A stretch of DNA of 61,962 bases from Brotaphodocola catenula (GTDB taxonomy: Bacteria > Bacillota > Clostridia > Lachnospirales > Lachnospiraceae): the NCBI GenBank assembly GCA_020686985.1, contig JAJEPU010000021.1:1-61962 (forward strand), read 5' to 3'. The stretch's first letter is position 1. Each line of letters starts with the position of its first letter. Both the position numbers and the translations under genes were made by a program. The notes below the pieces were generated by a model. The model saw only the letters and a program-made list of their open reading frames with translations, was not told where the DNA came from and searched no databases. Below are positions 48,541 through 56,886 of this stretch, in pieces.

Positions 48541-49596
48541 TTATTTGACTTCGATATAGTCAAGAGTTATCCATTTTTTCTTGTTATGGAATGCGCTCAC
48601 ATAAGAGACCCCATAGATCTCTCTCAGCGAATCTTGCGCTGCTTTCAAGCTCTTTGAGAACACAGCCGCACTGTAACTAACAAGAATCGGCTCTCGTGCC
48701 TGCAAGATTGTCAGCAGCTCTGTTGCTGTCCCCTCCCAATGGTGCGCTTCTTCTGCCTTGATGAAATTAACGATAGCGTGTAAAAACCGTTCTTTCTCAT
48801 TGACAACCGATTCGTCACGGGTGAGCTTGTTCCAACGGCAGGATTCTTTGTCAAATTCAAGGGCAAATTCAAAGGCTTCGGTATCACGGTTGGAAATAGT
48901 GAGGTTGGCTCTGGTGTCGGTGCGCTTGCTCTTTGTCAGCACCCAGTTCCCGTCCGTTCCTCCTGCCATGCCCTCACTGCCGGAAATCTTGCTGATATCA
49001 TCATCGTGCTTGCCCTTGTTGGTGTGGGTGAGGGCAAGGATGGTGAGGTCAAACTCCATGCTTATCTGGCGCAGGATGTTGGTAAACTCCACGTCCCCGG
49101 CATAGATGTTTTTTACAAACTCATTCCCTCTGATATGTTGGAGCGTATCAATGACCACCAGTTTGATGTTGGGATGTAGCGTTAAGTAATCACGGATATC
49201 TTCCTCAACGCCGGAAGTGATGCTGTTTGCCTTTAAGACGAAGTGGATGTTCTCCATCCCCTCATAGGCTTCAAGCATCTCAAAACGGCTCTGTAAGCGT
49301 GTTACGGTATCTTCCAGACCGAGATACAAGACCTCGGACTGTATGGCTTGATAGCCCCAGATTTGCCCACCACTGGCAACAGCGTAGGATATCTGCTCGG
49401 CAAGCCACGATTTACCAACTTTAGCACCTCCGGCGAGGATAAAGAAACCGTGCGGTAAAATGGTGCTGATGGTGTAATGAAGCGGTGGCAAGTCCATTTC
49501 CATCAAGTCTTTTCCGTTGATGGATTCAAAGCGGCTCTCCTTTATTTTTTCTTTTATCGCTTCTTCGGTTTTCATGTTTGCAGTCAATTCGTTCAT
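48541..49596 (-). CDS. RepA-like RecA-fold ATPase
   Basis: 351 residues, ATG 49596. A RecA/KaiC-like P-loop domain: Walker A GGAKVGKSWLA (about residues 56-66), Walker B KLVVIDTLQHI (about 145), then ILALTHTNKGKHDDD and SGSEGMAGGTDGNW, as in RepA/RSF1010-type hexameric helicases of plasmids and mobilisable elements. The C-terminus resembles a winged helix. It probably helps to replicate the excised circle. Repeats at 48397-48540 follow its end. Confidence 0.88.
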   Translation of the reverse strand: MNELTANMKTEEAIKEKIKESRFESINGKDLMEMDLPPLHYTISTILPHGFFILAGGAKVGKSWLAEQISYAVASGGQIWGYQAIQSEVLYLGLEDTVTRLQSRFEMLEAYEGMENIHFVLKANSITSGVEEDIRDYLTLHPNIKLVVIDTLQHIRGNEFVKNIYAGDVEFTNILRQISMEFDLTILALTHTNKGKHDDDISKISGSEGMAGGTDGNWVLTKSKRTDTRANLTISNRDTEAFEFALEFDKESCRWNKLTRDESVVNEKERFLHAIVNFIKAEEAHHWEGTATELLTILQAREPILVSYSAAVFSKSLKAAQDSLREIYGVSYVSAFHNKKKWITLDYIEVK

Positions 49597-49678
49597 TGCG
49601 AATACTCCTTTGCGTACTATTGTATTTTGAGATTCGCCATGCTATAATGTGATATATCTTAGTTCATAGCATGGTCTG

Positions 49679-49854
49679 AGCTTCTGTGTATTTGCCCATA
49701 CAGAAGCTTTTTTCATGTAAAAAGAAAACCACAACTTCGATAAACGAAATTGTGGTTTAGTGAGTGATATTTTGTAGAGACATCAAGCTATTTGTACAGT
49801 TGCGTTTTTAAGTACAAGCCGTGGTAACCAGTTTTAATCGGCTTGATGTCTCTA
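49679..49854. repeat. Three successive inverted repeats near the element's right end
   Basis: AGCTTCTGT/ACAGAAGCT (49679-49708, followed by T run, a terminator). AAACCACAA/TTGTGGTTT (49726-49758). TAGAGACATCAAGC with its exact complement (49775-49788 and 49841-49854). The region 49597-49938 has no gene. The last pair may be integrase arm sites. Confidence 0.5.
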
Positions 49855-49938
49855 TAATCGTCACGGAGAAAATACGGAAACCGGGTATAAACGCCACGAA
49901 TACGTTACAAAACAGATAACCCGGAAGCCTTCATTTGC

Positions 49939-49979
49939 CTCCTAAGCGTCAGATATGGGTTCGATTCCCGTCGGGAACG
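49939..49979 (+). pseudogene. tRNA-Arg(CCU) 3' fragment 2 (attachment-site remnant)
   Basis: It has anticodon loop CTCCTAA followed by GCGTC, a T arm ATGGG-TTCGATT-CCCGT and acceptor CGGGAAC plus G, with no encoded CCA. The bases before the loop (TTTGC) pair at only two positions, so the 5' half is missing. It differs in T arm and acceptor from fragment 1 but shares CTCCTAAG. Confidence 0.6.
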
Positions 49980-50019
49980 TTAAATGGAATAAAAAAGTGA
50001 AAGTAAAGAGCAAGTTGCG

Positions 50020-50055
50020 ATCCGGCAGTCATGTATGTGGCTGTCGGATTTTTTT
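50020..50055 (+). terminator. Terminator after tRNA fragment 2
   Basis: ATCCGGCAG (50020-50028) with CTGTCGGAT (50041-50049), one G-T pair, T run. 50056-50238 shows no gene. Confidence 0.75.
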
Positions 50056-50238
50056 GTATGGGCGCGAGAATGTGCCAAGGCATGTTCTTTTTTATTTTAG
50101 GTGAAAAAAACATCTATATATCTGTGGCGATGATAATAAGCGTTTCAGAAAGCTAACTTTACGGAGTTTGGCTAAGTACTTTTCTTCGATGGACGATTAC
50201 AATAAATATAAGCATAGGAGAGAAAGTGAGGAAAAGTT

Positions 50239-50880
50239 ATGGCAGATACATGGATGGAGATTACGAATCCGATTAGAAATCCGGGAGAGAGACATCTTGC
50301 AGTTGCCATTGTGGTGGATACTTCTACCTCAATGAAGGGAAAGGCAATTGAGAAGTTGAATCATACTCTCAAGGAAATTGGTCAGATATTAGATGAGGAT
50401 TGTGTTGCTTCAGGAAGAATTGATCTTACAGTTATTTCTTTTAACAGCACTGTGAAGACGGAAATGAAATTTAAGTCTGCGATAGAATATCAGTCACCGG
50501 AATTTGTAGCTGACGGTCGAACCGTTCTTAATAAAGCAATTGGCACTGCACTTGATGCTCTTGAAAAAAGAAAGAGAGAGTTTCGGGAATTTGGTGTTTT
50601 TTATTACAGACCGTGTTTGATTGTCTTTTCTGATTGGAAGGCATCTGATTTGGATCAGGAATGTGTCGTCAGAAATCGGCTACAAAATGAAATTCGGAGA
50701 AAAAGAGTAATCTTTATGCCGGTTGGAATAGGTGATGATATTGATGTGAAAAAGGCGATGGAATATTATCCGGAAGAAAAAACATGTTGTCCGTTGTTTC
50801 GATGTGACCAGGTCAGGGAGGTATTTGGCTGGACAGGAAGAATATATGGGCATATGAAAGACTATGGAGAAATCTTGTAA
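50239..50880 (+). CDS. vWA protein, TerY-like, with altered metal site
   Basis: 213 residues, ATG 50239 after GTGAGGAAAAGTT. A von Willebrand factor A domain fills the protein. The MIDAS start is intact, D27-T-S29-T-S31 in VVDTSTSM, and the Thr region is GRTVLNKAI. The last MIDAS element, normally TDGxxTD, reads SDWKASD, so metal binding may be weakened. It is about 50% identical by eye to the vWA gene at 51310, so the pair is a duplication. TerY-like vWA proteins occur with PP2C phosphatases and kinases, as here. Confidence 0.88.
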   Translation: MADTWMEITNPIRNPGERHLAVAIVVDTSTSMKGKAIEKLNHTLKEIGQILDEDCVASGRIDLTVISFNSTVKTEMKFKSAIEYQSPEFVADGRTVLNKAIGTALDALEKRKREFREFGVFYYRPCLIVFSDWKASDLDQECVVRNRLQNEIRRKRVIFMPVGIGDDIDVKKAMEYYPEEKTCCPLFRCDQVREVFGWTGRIYGHMKDYGEIL

Positions 50881-51028
50881 GTGGGAATTGGTTCCGGTTA
50901 AAATTCATGAGCCAATCTGAGAAAAATTCGTAACTTTGGTCATTTTACAACCAACTTTTCCAGTTTCCTTTCTTTAGTAATAGACCACTTTATGGGATAA
51001 TGAGTTTACAGAAAGGAAGGTGATACAA

Positions 51029-51268
51029 ATGAGTGAGAGATGCATACAGAGACAGGAATTTAAAGCTCAGTTTCGTAACTATGAAAAACTGAACAGCAAC
51101 CTCAGGCAATATCTGCTCCGAAGTGGTTTTCAGATAATGGATGGCAAGAAACACTGGAAGATCCTGTATCTTCCGACAAACCAATTATTTGTAATCAGCA
51201 AAACACCTTCCGATTTCAGGACAGGAAGAAACTTTGCGAGTATTGTATTGAATACGATTGCAAATTAA
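51029..51268 (+). CDS. Small HicA-like protein between the vWA genes
   Basis: 79 residues from ATG 51029, eight bases after AAGGAAGG; GTG 51020 is in frame but overlaps that site. LRQYLLRSGFQIMDGKKHWK and ISKTPSDFRTGRNFASIVLN resemble the HicA/dsRBD-like fold (aligned Gly-Phe, His and SDxRxGxN positions). The HicA catalytic histidine position is present as KKHWK. No HicB partner is adjacent. It may be an RNA-binding part of the system or an unrelated insertion. Confidence 0.55.
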   Translation: MSERCIQRQEFKAQFRNYEKLNSNLRQYLLRSGFQIMDGKKHWKILYLPTNQLFVISKTPSDFRTGRNFASIVLNTIAN

Positions 51269-51309
51269 TTGGTGGGAGTACAGGATAAGGGGAAAGGGAG
51301 GAAAATGTT

Positions 51310-52002
51310 ATGTCAGGTACACTTGTAGCACCAATCCATCCAGGAGAGAAGCATCTTGCAGCTGTTTTGTTAGTGGACACGTCTATGTCCATGATGGAGA
51401 AACCGATTGAAGAATTAAATCATGGCCTTGAAGAATTTGGACATGCCTTGCAACAGGATGCGCTTGCTTTGGGAAGAGTGGAGATTATGATTATTTCTTT
51501 TAACAGCACGGTGCAGACGGAGATGCCATTTAAACCGGCAATGGAATATCAGGCGCCGAAATTAGTGGCGGAGGGTCTTACGGCTCTGAATGAAGCAATT
51601 GACACCGCACTTGATGTTCTTGAAGAGAGAAAAGATTTATACAAACAGAATGGAATTAATTACTATCGTCCCTGGCTTTTTGTTCTTACTGATGGAGAAG
51701 CCACGGATGAGGAGAGGGAGTCTGCCACAAAGGCCAGACTCAGAGGTTATATTGATCGTAAAAAGGTAGTGTTTATGCCTATGGCAATCGGAGAGAGTGC
51801 GAATAAGGAAAAATTGCGGGAGTACTATCCGGAAGATGCACCTTCAAAAGTGGTTCTGTCTGCGGATTCAAAACATTTTAAAGAGGCCTTTGTATGGCTG
51901 AGTGAAAGCCTTACTGTTATCGCAAAGTCCGATCCCACGGTATCTGAGGAGGTCAATCTTCCACCCACACCGAGCATTATTACGGTGGGGATTAATGAGT
52001 AA
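51310..52002 (+). CDS. vWA protein, TerY-like
   Basis: 230 residues, ATG 51310 after GGGAGGAAAATGTT. One vWA domain with a complete MIDAS: D23-T-S25-M-S27 in LLVDTSMSM, LTALNEAID, and LTDGEATD (about residues 127-134). The C-terminal 40 residues are a linker with a terminal IITVGINE. Unlike its paralogue at 50239 it should bind metal. It is followed by PP2C and kinase genes; the three-part set is the TerY-P triad described in bioinformatic work on Ter-type stress systems. Confidence 0.92.
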   Translation: MSGTLVAPIHPGEKHLAAVLLVDTSMSMMEKPIEELNHGLEEFGHALQQDALALGRVEIMIISFNSTVQTEMPFKPAMEYQAPKLVAEGLTALNEAIDTALDVLEERKDLYKQNGINYYRPWLFVLTDGEATDEERESATKARLRGYIDRKKVVFMPMAIGESANKEKLREYYPEDAPSKVVLSADSKHFKEAFVWLSESLTVIAKSDPTVSEEVNLPPTPSIITVGINE

Positions 52003-52025
52003 TGAGGGGTTACTGTACATGGATA

Positions 52026-52239
52026 GGAATTTTCTGAACTGAAAATTCCGTATGATACCGTGGTGGGAGCTGATTTTGCCGATTTGGAATGCGAAGCATC
52101 GGCAAAATCCATTGCAGTTTGTGCAACGCATGAACTGCAATCAGAGATACTTTAGACTGAAATGGCATGTACTTTTAGGTAGTGGGTTGATAAAATAAAC
52201 ATAACTTAAAAAGATATTCCCCGCCCTCACAGGTGGGGA
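52026..52239 (+). other. Four successive hairpins between vWA and PP2C genes
   Basis: Perfect stems: GGAATTTTC/GAAAATTCC (52026-52049), GATTTTGCCGAT/ATCGGCAAAATC (52072-52109), TTGCAGTT/AACTGCAA (52112-52140), and TCCCCGCC/GGTGGGGA (52218-52239). None is followed by a T run. The 266-bp gap may be a structured leader or processing region. Confidence 0.5.
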
Positions 52240-52268
52240 GTATCACAAGATTTCTCAGGAGGATCGCA

Positions 52269-53963
52269 ATGGAAGAAATCAAAAAAGAAAATGACACGAT
52301 GGAAACGGCTTCTCCTAAAGTAACGGATACAGAGAGCGAGGGGATTACGGCGGATATTACCGAGGACACCGAGAACCATGAGAAGGGTCATGAGGAAGAA
52401 GAAAAAGACCACAAAGAGAAAAATAGCGAAGCAGACCACGAAAAAGATAGCAAAGAAAATGGCGAAACGAATCACACAATAAATAGCAAAAAAGATAACA
52501 AAGAAGATATTGAAAAGGATCACGAAAAAAACAGCACAACAGATAGCAAACAAGACGGCGAAACAAGTTACGAAGAAAATGACGAGACGGAAGAAAGACT
52601 TCCGGAGATTCATCTTCCAGATCCGACTTCGGGATATGAAAATGACATCAGTGTATTCTGCATTTCCCAGCAGGGGGAATCTCATATCAAGAACAACCTG
52701 CCCTGTCAGGATAGGAGTGGATTTCGCTGGGTGAACAAACAGATTGTCATTGCATCGATTGCGGATGGGGTTGGCAGTTGTCAGCTGTCGGATTACGGTG
52801 CGGAGACAGCCGTGAAATCCAGTCTGGATTTTCTGGAGGAGTTTCTTAAAGTGGAGATGAATCAGCCCGGTTTTGTTTTTGACACTCCAAGTCGAATGAA
52901 GATGGGACTCTCGGATGCAATGCAGTATGCATTTGATTCCGTTGAGAAGCGGGCTGAGGAACTTGAAGTATTATCCTACTCGCTGCAGTCCACGCTCACG
53001 TTGGCGGTGTACGATGGAACGACACTTTATTTTGCGCATGCCGGAGACGACGGCATCGTCGCACTGGATAAAGATGGAATTTATGCGATGGTTACCGCCC
53101 GTATTAAGGGAGAAGAGGCGAGCAGTGTATTTCCGCTTCAGAGCAAACAGTGGACCTACGGAAAAGTAAATAACACCGTGGGATTTGTTATGGCGACGGA
53201 TGGTGTTCTTGATGCATTTGTGAGACCGGAGTCAGAGAACAATCGGGTCTATTATCGTTTTATAGAACCGGTGTTTTACACATCTCAGACGGATGCGGAA
53301 AGCGCAAAATCCAACTGCAACGACTGGGATGAGTACTTAAAGACGGAAGCATACAGAAATGCTGTGACGGATGATATTACCTTTGTCGGTGTTGTGAATC
53401 AGAAAGCGATTCAGAAGTCTCAGAAGCCTGTATTTGACGATGAGGCGTGGAATAAGCAGACAGCAGAGTACGAGAAGAAAAGACGGAATGCCTTATATCC
53501 TTCGCAGAGCAAAAAGAGTCCAAGTAAAAAGAACCCAATGGACAAGAAGACGGAAAAGAGAAAAGAAGGTGAGCCGAGACGAAGCTCAAATTATAACGGG
53601 CATCGGGAAATGAGTGAGCCGAAGAGTGATCCGGGGAATCATCCAAAGCAGAGTTCAAATTATAATACAAATTATCATGCAAATTACAATGAGAGAAGAT
53701 CCAATTACAATGAAAAAAGATTCAATTACAACGAGAATCGGGAGATGATTGTAAATGGGGTAAAACAGACATTTGCAGGGGTTGTTGATATCTCTGTTGG
53801 ATTAAAAGGAGCAGTGACAGAAATGAGTGGAGAAATTCTTTCCACGGTGGAAGTCTTGTCTGAACAGACTGCCGAGAGAATCCGGCAGAGTCGAATGCAG
53901 AAGAATCAGCAGAAATTAAATACAGACAAGTTAGACACAAATAAGTCAAACACAAATAAATGA
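52269..53963 (+). CDS. PP2C-family protein phosphatase with charged extensions
   Basis: About 564 residues from ATG 52269, seven bases after AGGAGG. The first 115 residues are an acidic, low-complexity Lys/Asp/Glu/His tract. The PP2C domain (about 125-375) has IASIADGVGS, FAHAGDDGIV, MATDGVLDAF and TDDITFVGVV, the four metal-binding aspartate motifs. The C-terminal 190 residues are basic with repeated NYNxxR units (about 440-480) and a helical end. It should reverse the phosphorylation made by the kinase encoded next. Confidence 0.92.
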   Translation: MEEIKKENDTMETASPKVTDTESEGITADITEDTENHEKGHEEEEKDHKEKNSEADHEKDSKENGETNHTINSKKDNKEDIEKDHEKNSTTDSKQDGETSYEENDETEERLPEIHLPDPTSGYENDISVFCISQQGESHIKNNLPCQDRSGFRWVNKQIVIASIADGVGSCQLSDYGAETAVKSSLDFLEEFLKVEMNQPGFVFDTPSRMKMGLSDAMQYAFDSVEKRAEELEVLSYSLQSTLTLAVYDGTTLYFAHAGDDGIVALDKDGIYAMVTARIKGEEASSVFPLQSKQWTYGKVNNTVGFVMATDGVLDAFVRPESENNRVYYRFIEPVFYTSQTDAESAKSNCNDWDEYLKTEAYRNAVTDDITFVGVVNQKAIQKSQKPVFDDEAWNKQTAEYEKKRRNALYPSQSKKSPSKKNPMDKKTEKRKEGEPRRSSNYNGHREMSEPKSDPGNHPKQSSNYNTNYHANYNERRSNYNEKRFNYNENREMIVNGVKQTFAGVVDISVGLKGAVTEMSGEILSTVEVLSEQTAERIRQSRMQKNQQKLNTDKLDTNKSNTNK

Positions 53964-54031
53964 AATACAAATAAAAAAGACAGAGATTCGTCAACAGGTA
54001 CTAATCAGTGATTGGCGACAGGAGAGATTCT

Positions 54032-55438
54032 ATGAGCAATAAAAATCATGCTCCAAATGAAAAGAAACAGGCGCTTGAGGGAGAGATCAGTTTTGAGGAA
54101 ACCAGAGAATACCTCAGTCAGTTATTAAAAAGAGTGTACAGTGACCATGATGTTGCGACCGACGATGCGATTGCCTTGGCATCGTTGGCGACATCATTAG
54201 ACAAGTTTCTGGCGAGTTCTGAGACCGAAAGACAATCCGCACTCACGTTAAAAAATGAGCTTTCTCAAATCGCATGCAACAGTAACCGCAGTAACAGGGA
54301 AAAAATAAAAAGTAATTCACAGAATAGAACCGAAAGTATCACCGAGAAAACATTTTATACAAACGATGGCAGAGTGGTATATCTCGGCACCATGCTTGGA
54401 AGCGGTGGAGAAGGTGCTGTATACAAAGTTCCGAATATGCCTGGAAAGGTTGTGAAGGTATTTAAGTCGACAACGGATTTTGCATATATGGAAAGAAAAA
54501 TAGAGGCACTTATCAACAACCAGATTCCGTCAAAGTTAGACCACGTGTTGATTAACACAATTCCAGAATCCTTACTCTACGATGAGGACGATCACTTTGT
54601 TGGATATATCATGCCAGGTATCACAACCAGATTCAAATTGTATGATGTGTCGAGGGATTCCGCAGACAGAAAAAAATACTTTCCGGAGTTGGATTACAAA
54701 GGTTTGATTATCATTGCATATAACCTGGCGGAAGCGGTTTCCTATATCCATGAGCACGAAGTTGTAATTGGAGATTTAAACCCGAATAACATTGTGGTCA
54801 ATCCGGATGGCACGGTTTGTCTGATAGACACAGATTCCTATGATATCGTGGATAAAACGACAAACGAGCATTTTCCGTGTGCGGTCGGTCTGCCGGAAAT
54901 GCTGGCACCTGAACTTCAAAACGCAGGATACCTGAAAAATACGTGTTTCACGAGAGAGACAGATTTGTTTTCTCTGGCGATTTTAATTTTCAGATTGCTG
55001 ATGAATAACGCAAATCCATTTGGCGGTGTCCGATCAGATCTGGTATCAAGAGCAGTTAGTGATGCCTATACGAATGTAGAAATCATGAACGGGGAGTCTC
55101 CATACATAAAAAAGATAGGGGGACTGACGGTTCCTGATTGGGCGCCTCCTTTTAGTATCTTACCCGAATATATTCAAGATTTATTTGTCAGAGTTTTTGA
55201 TTATAATCAGGAAACCTATTTAGAAAAAATAAAAGAACGCCCCACCACGAAAGAGTGGATGGATGCTCTGATGAGATTCTATAACGAACCATTGAAACAG
55301 TGCGAAAAGAATCATTTCCACTGGTACCGAAAAGAACTCGATCAATGTCCTCTTTGTGCAAAAGAGAACCCGCCTAAAAGTGCAAAGAAAAAAGGAATTT
55401 TTGAAAATCTGAGCGAAATTATTACCATAGGAATTTAA
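54032..55438 (+). CDS. Ser/Thr protein kinase with C-terminal zinc ribbon
   Basis: About 468 residues from ATG 54032 after CAGGAGAGATTCT. The N-terminal 110 residues are helical. The kinase domain has LGSGGEGAVYKV (about 123), the ATP lysine in KVVKVFK, catalytic loop VIGDLNPNNIVV (about 246) and DTDSYD in place of DFG (about 265). This is the form seen in kinases associated with vWA and PP2C proteins. A zinc ribbon near the end has CEKNHFHWY and CPLCAKE. It is probably soluble; its targets are unknown. Confidence 0.92.
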   Translation: MSNKNHAPNEKKQALEGEISFEETREYLSQLLKRVYSDHDVATDDAIALASLATSLDKFLASSETERQSALTLKNELSQIACNSNRSNREKIKSNSQNRTESITEKTFYTNDGRVVYLGTMLGSGGEGAVYKVPNMPGKVVKVFKSTTDFAYMERKIEALINNQIPSKLDHVLINTIPESLLYDEDDHFVGYIMPGITTRFKLYDVSRDSADRKKYFPELDYKGLIIIAYNLAEAVSYIHEHEVVIGDLNPNNIVVNPDGTVCLIDTDSYDIVDKTTNEHFPCAVGLPEMLAPELQNAGYLKNTCFTRETDLFSLAILIFRLLMNNANPFGGVRSDLVSRAVSDAYTNVEIMNGESPYIKKIGGLTVPDWAPPFSILPEYIQDLFVRVFDYNQETYLEKIKERPTTKEWMDALMRFYNEPLKQCEKNHFHWYRKELDQCPLCAKENPPKSAKKKGIFENLSEIITIGI

Positions 55439-55460
55439 GTGGAATCGTGGAAGGATAAAG

Positions 55461-56051
55461 ATGGAAACAAAACCCAAGATAGAATCCAAAACAGAACTCA
55501 AGACAAAATTCAAAAAAACTGAAAAAATGATCGCTTCCCGTTTCTTAAAAATTGTGTTGGCAGTTGCAGTTGCCGTAACCGGATCATTGCCGTTTTTGTT
55601 GTTGCCCGAGATCATAAAAAAACTTGCCGTAGCCGGTTATATAGGACTGTTTGCGGCGTGTTTTCTGACAAATGCCACCGTCTTTTTGCCGGCAAGTGGG
55701 ATTGCCTTTACGATCAGTGCCTCAACGGTATTAAATCCCCTGTTTAGCACGATAATCGGTGGAGTTGGAACTGCGTGCGGGGAACTCATCAGCTACTGCT
55801 GTGGTCGAGCCGGAAAAAATGTTGTGGAAGATACACCCTTTCTTTTTCGGATTCAAACGTATGTGCAGAAATATGGCGTTTTTACGGTATGGTTGTTTGC
55901 CTTTTTGCCACTTCCATTGTTTGATCTGGTTGGAGTCACGGCAGGCGCCGGAAAGATGCCACTGCCGAAATATATCATTCCCTGTATGATAGGGAAAGTG
56001 ATGAAAATGATGGTTTATGTATTCTTGGTTCAGTGGTATTTGAAGATCTGA
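55461..56051 (+). CDS. VTT (DedA/TVP38-like) membrane protein
   Basis: 196 residues, ATG 55461 22 bp after the kinase stop. A basic N-terminus of 30 residues is followed by about five hydrophobic segments; NATVFLPASGIAFTISASTV and FAFLPLPLFDLVGVTAGAGK are typical VTT-domain (SNARE-associated) sequences. The family includes lipid-flipping DedA proteins. A VTT protein within a kinase-phosphatase array is unusual; it may anchor the system to the membrane or be a resident neighbour. Confidence 0.85.
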   Translation: METKPKIESKTELKTKFKKTEKMIASRFLKIVLAVAVAVTGSLPFLLLPEIIKKLAVAGYIGLFAACFLTNATVFLPASGIAFTISASTVLNPLFSTIIGGVGTACGELISYCCGRAGKNVVEDTPFLFRIQTYVQKYGVFTVWLFAFLPLPLFDLVGVTAGAGKMPLPKYIIPCMIGKVMKMMVYVFLVQWYLKI

Positions 56052-56121
56052 AAAGCTGAAGATTTAGGGATTTAGATTATGTATTCAGGTTAGGAATTTA
56101 GGAGATGGATGGAGGTGAAGG

Positions 56122-56886
56122 ATGATGCAGATGAAGGCCCTGCTTTATTACAGAAGTAAGCTGGATGCACATGATCAGTCTGTGTATGACTCGCTGGTCA
56201 GCCAGTGGATGCATTTTGAGTCCCACATTCATTTACCCGTTTCTCACTGTAACCTTTCAGAGATTGCGCAGGCGATTCATTTTGATTATCCGCTTTTATT
56301 TTATGTAAATTATTACCAGATTGCGTATTCGAAAAGTATATTTGGGATGAATATCCGTGGGGATTATCTATATACCAAATCGGAGGCGGAGACGCTTCTT
56401 CAAAAATGCGAAGACTGGGGAAAATATATTTATTCTCATACGCCATCTAATCTTGGGATTGCAGAGAAGGCATTGTGGTTGCACGATGTAATTTTAAATA
56501 ATGTCAGATATGGAGATGCGAATGGAATTCGGGCACACAATCTGGTTGGTGTTGTGCAGGATGGAATTGCGGTGTGTGAGGGAATTTCAATGGCTTATAA
56601 ATTCCTCTGCGATTACTCGAATATTCCATGTATCTACGTCAGCGGAACGCTGAACGGATCGCCTCATGGATGGAATCTGGTGTGGATCAATCAGGAGGCC
56701 TCGTTTGTAGATGTGACAAATGATATCAGTTCCTTTTCGGGAAAATTTGGGCGACACAATTTTCTTAAAAAATCGAGCGAAATGGCAGGGTATTCCTGGG
56801 ATTTGGAAGCCATTCCGGAATGTCGGTTGACAAAAAAGAAAAATCTGGATTTAACTGCGTATTTCAAGAAAGGGTGGTTTGGGTGA
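56122..56886 (+). CDS. Transglutaminase-like cysteine protease domain protein
   Basis: 254 residues, ATG 56122 or 56125 (ribosome site GGAGGTG at 56111-56117). The catalytic Cys, His and Asp of the transglutaminase-like fold are visible: AVCEGISMAYKFL (about 149), SPHGWNLVWI (about 180) and FVDVTND (about 195). There is no signal peptide, so it acts inside the cell or is exported by another route. Bacterial relatives are mostly proteases or peptide-processing enzymes. The stop overlaps the GTG start of the next gene. Confidence 0.88.
   Translation: MMQMKALLYYRSKLDAHDQSVYDSLVSQWMHFESHIHLPVSHCNLSEIAQAIHFDYPLLFYVNYYQIAYSKSIFGMNIRGDYLYTKSEAETLLQKCEDWGKYIYSHTPSNLGIAEKALWLHDVILNNVRYGDANGIRAHNLVGVVQDGIAVCEGISMAYKFLCDYSNIPCIYVSGTLNGSPHGWNLVWINQEASFVDVTNDISSFSGKFGRHNFLKKSSEMAGYSWDLEAIPECRLTKKKNLDLTAYFKKGWFG

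Larger units (their letters stand above)
40769..49946. mobile_element. Integrative mobilisable-type element with restriction-like cargo
   Basis: Two copies of CTCCTAAG (40769-40776 and 49939-49946), both in tRNA-Arg(CCU) anticodon loops, bound a block with integrase at its left edge. Inside are excisionase, XRE and RHH regulators, a methyltransferase-DUF262/HNH cargo operon, mobC and a RepA-like ATPase. The gene order matches small integrative elements of Clostridia, though no relaxase gene is present. The limits are inferred from the repeats. Confidence 0.6.

Noticed and set aside
52240..52690. Long minus-strand frame rich in Phe, Ile and Cys opposite the PP2C N-terminus
   Set aside because: It is the mirror of the Lys/Asp/Glu-rich low-complexity coding strand and lacks a ribosome site; the plus strand has PP2C motifs in the continuing frame.
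52200..53963. Complete Ter (tellurite) operon around the vWA genes
   Set aside because: No TerD, TerC or TerB-like gene is present; only the vWA/PP2C/kinase part matches.
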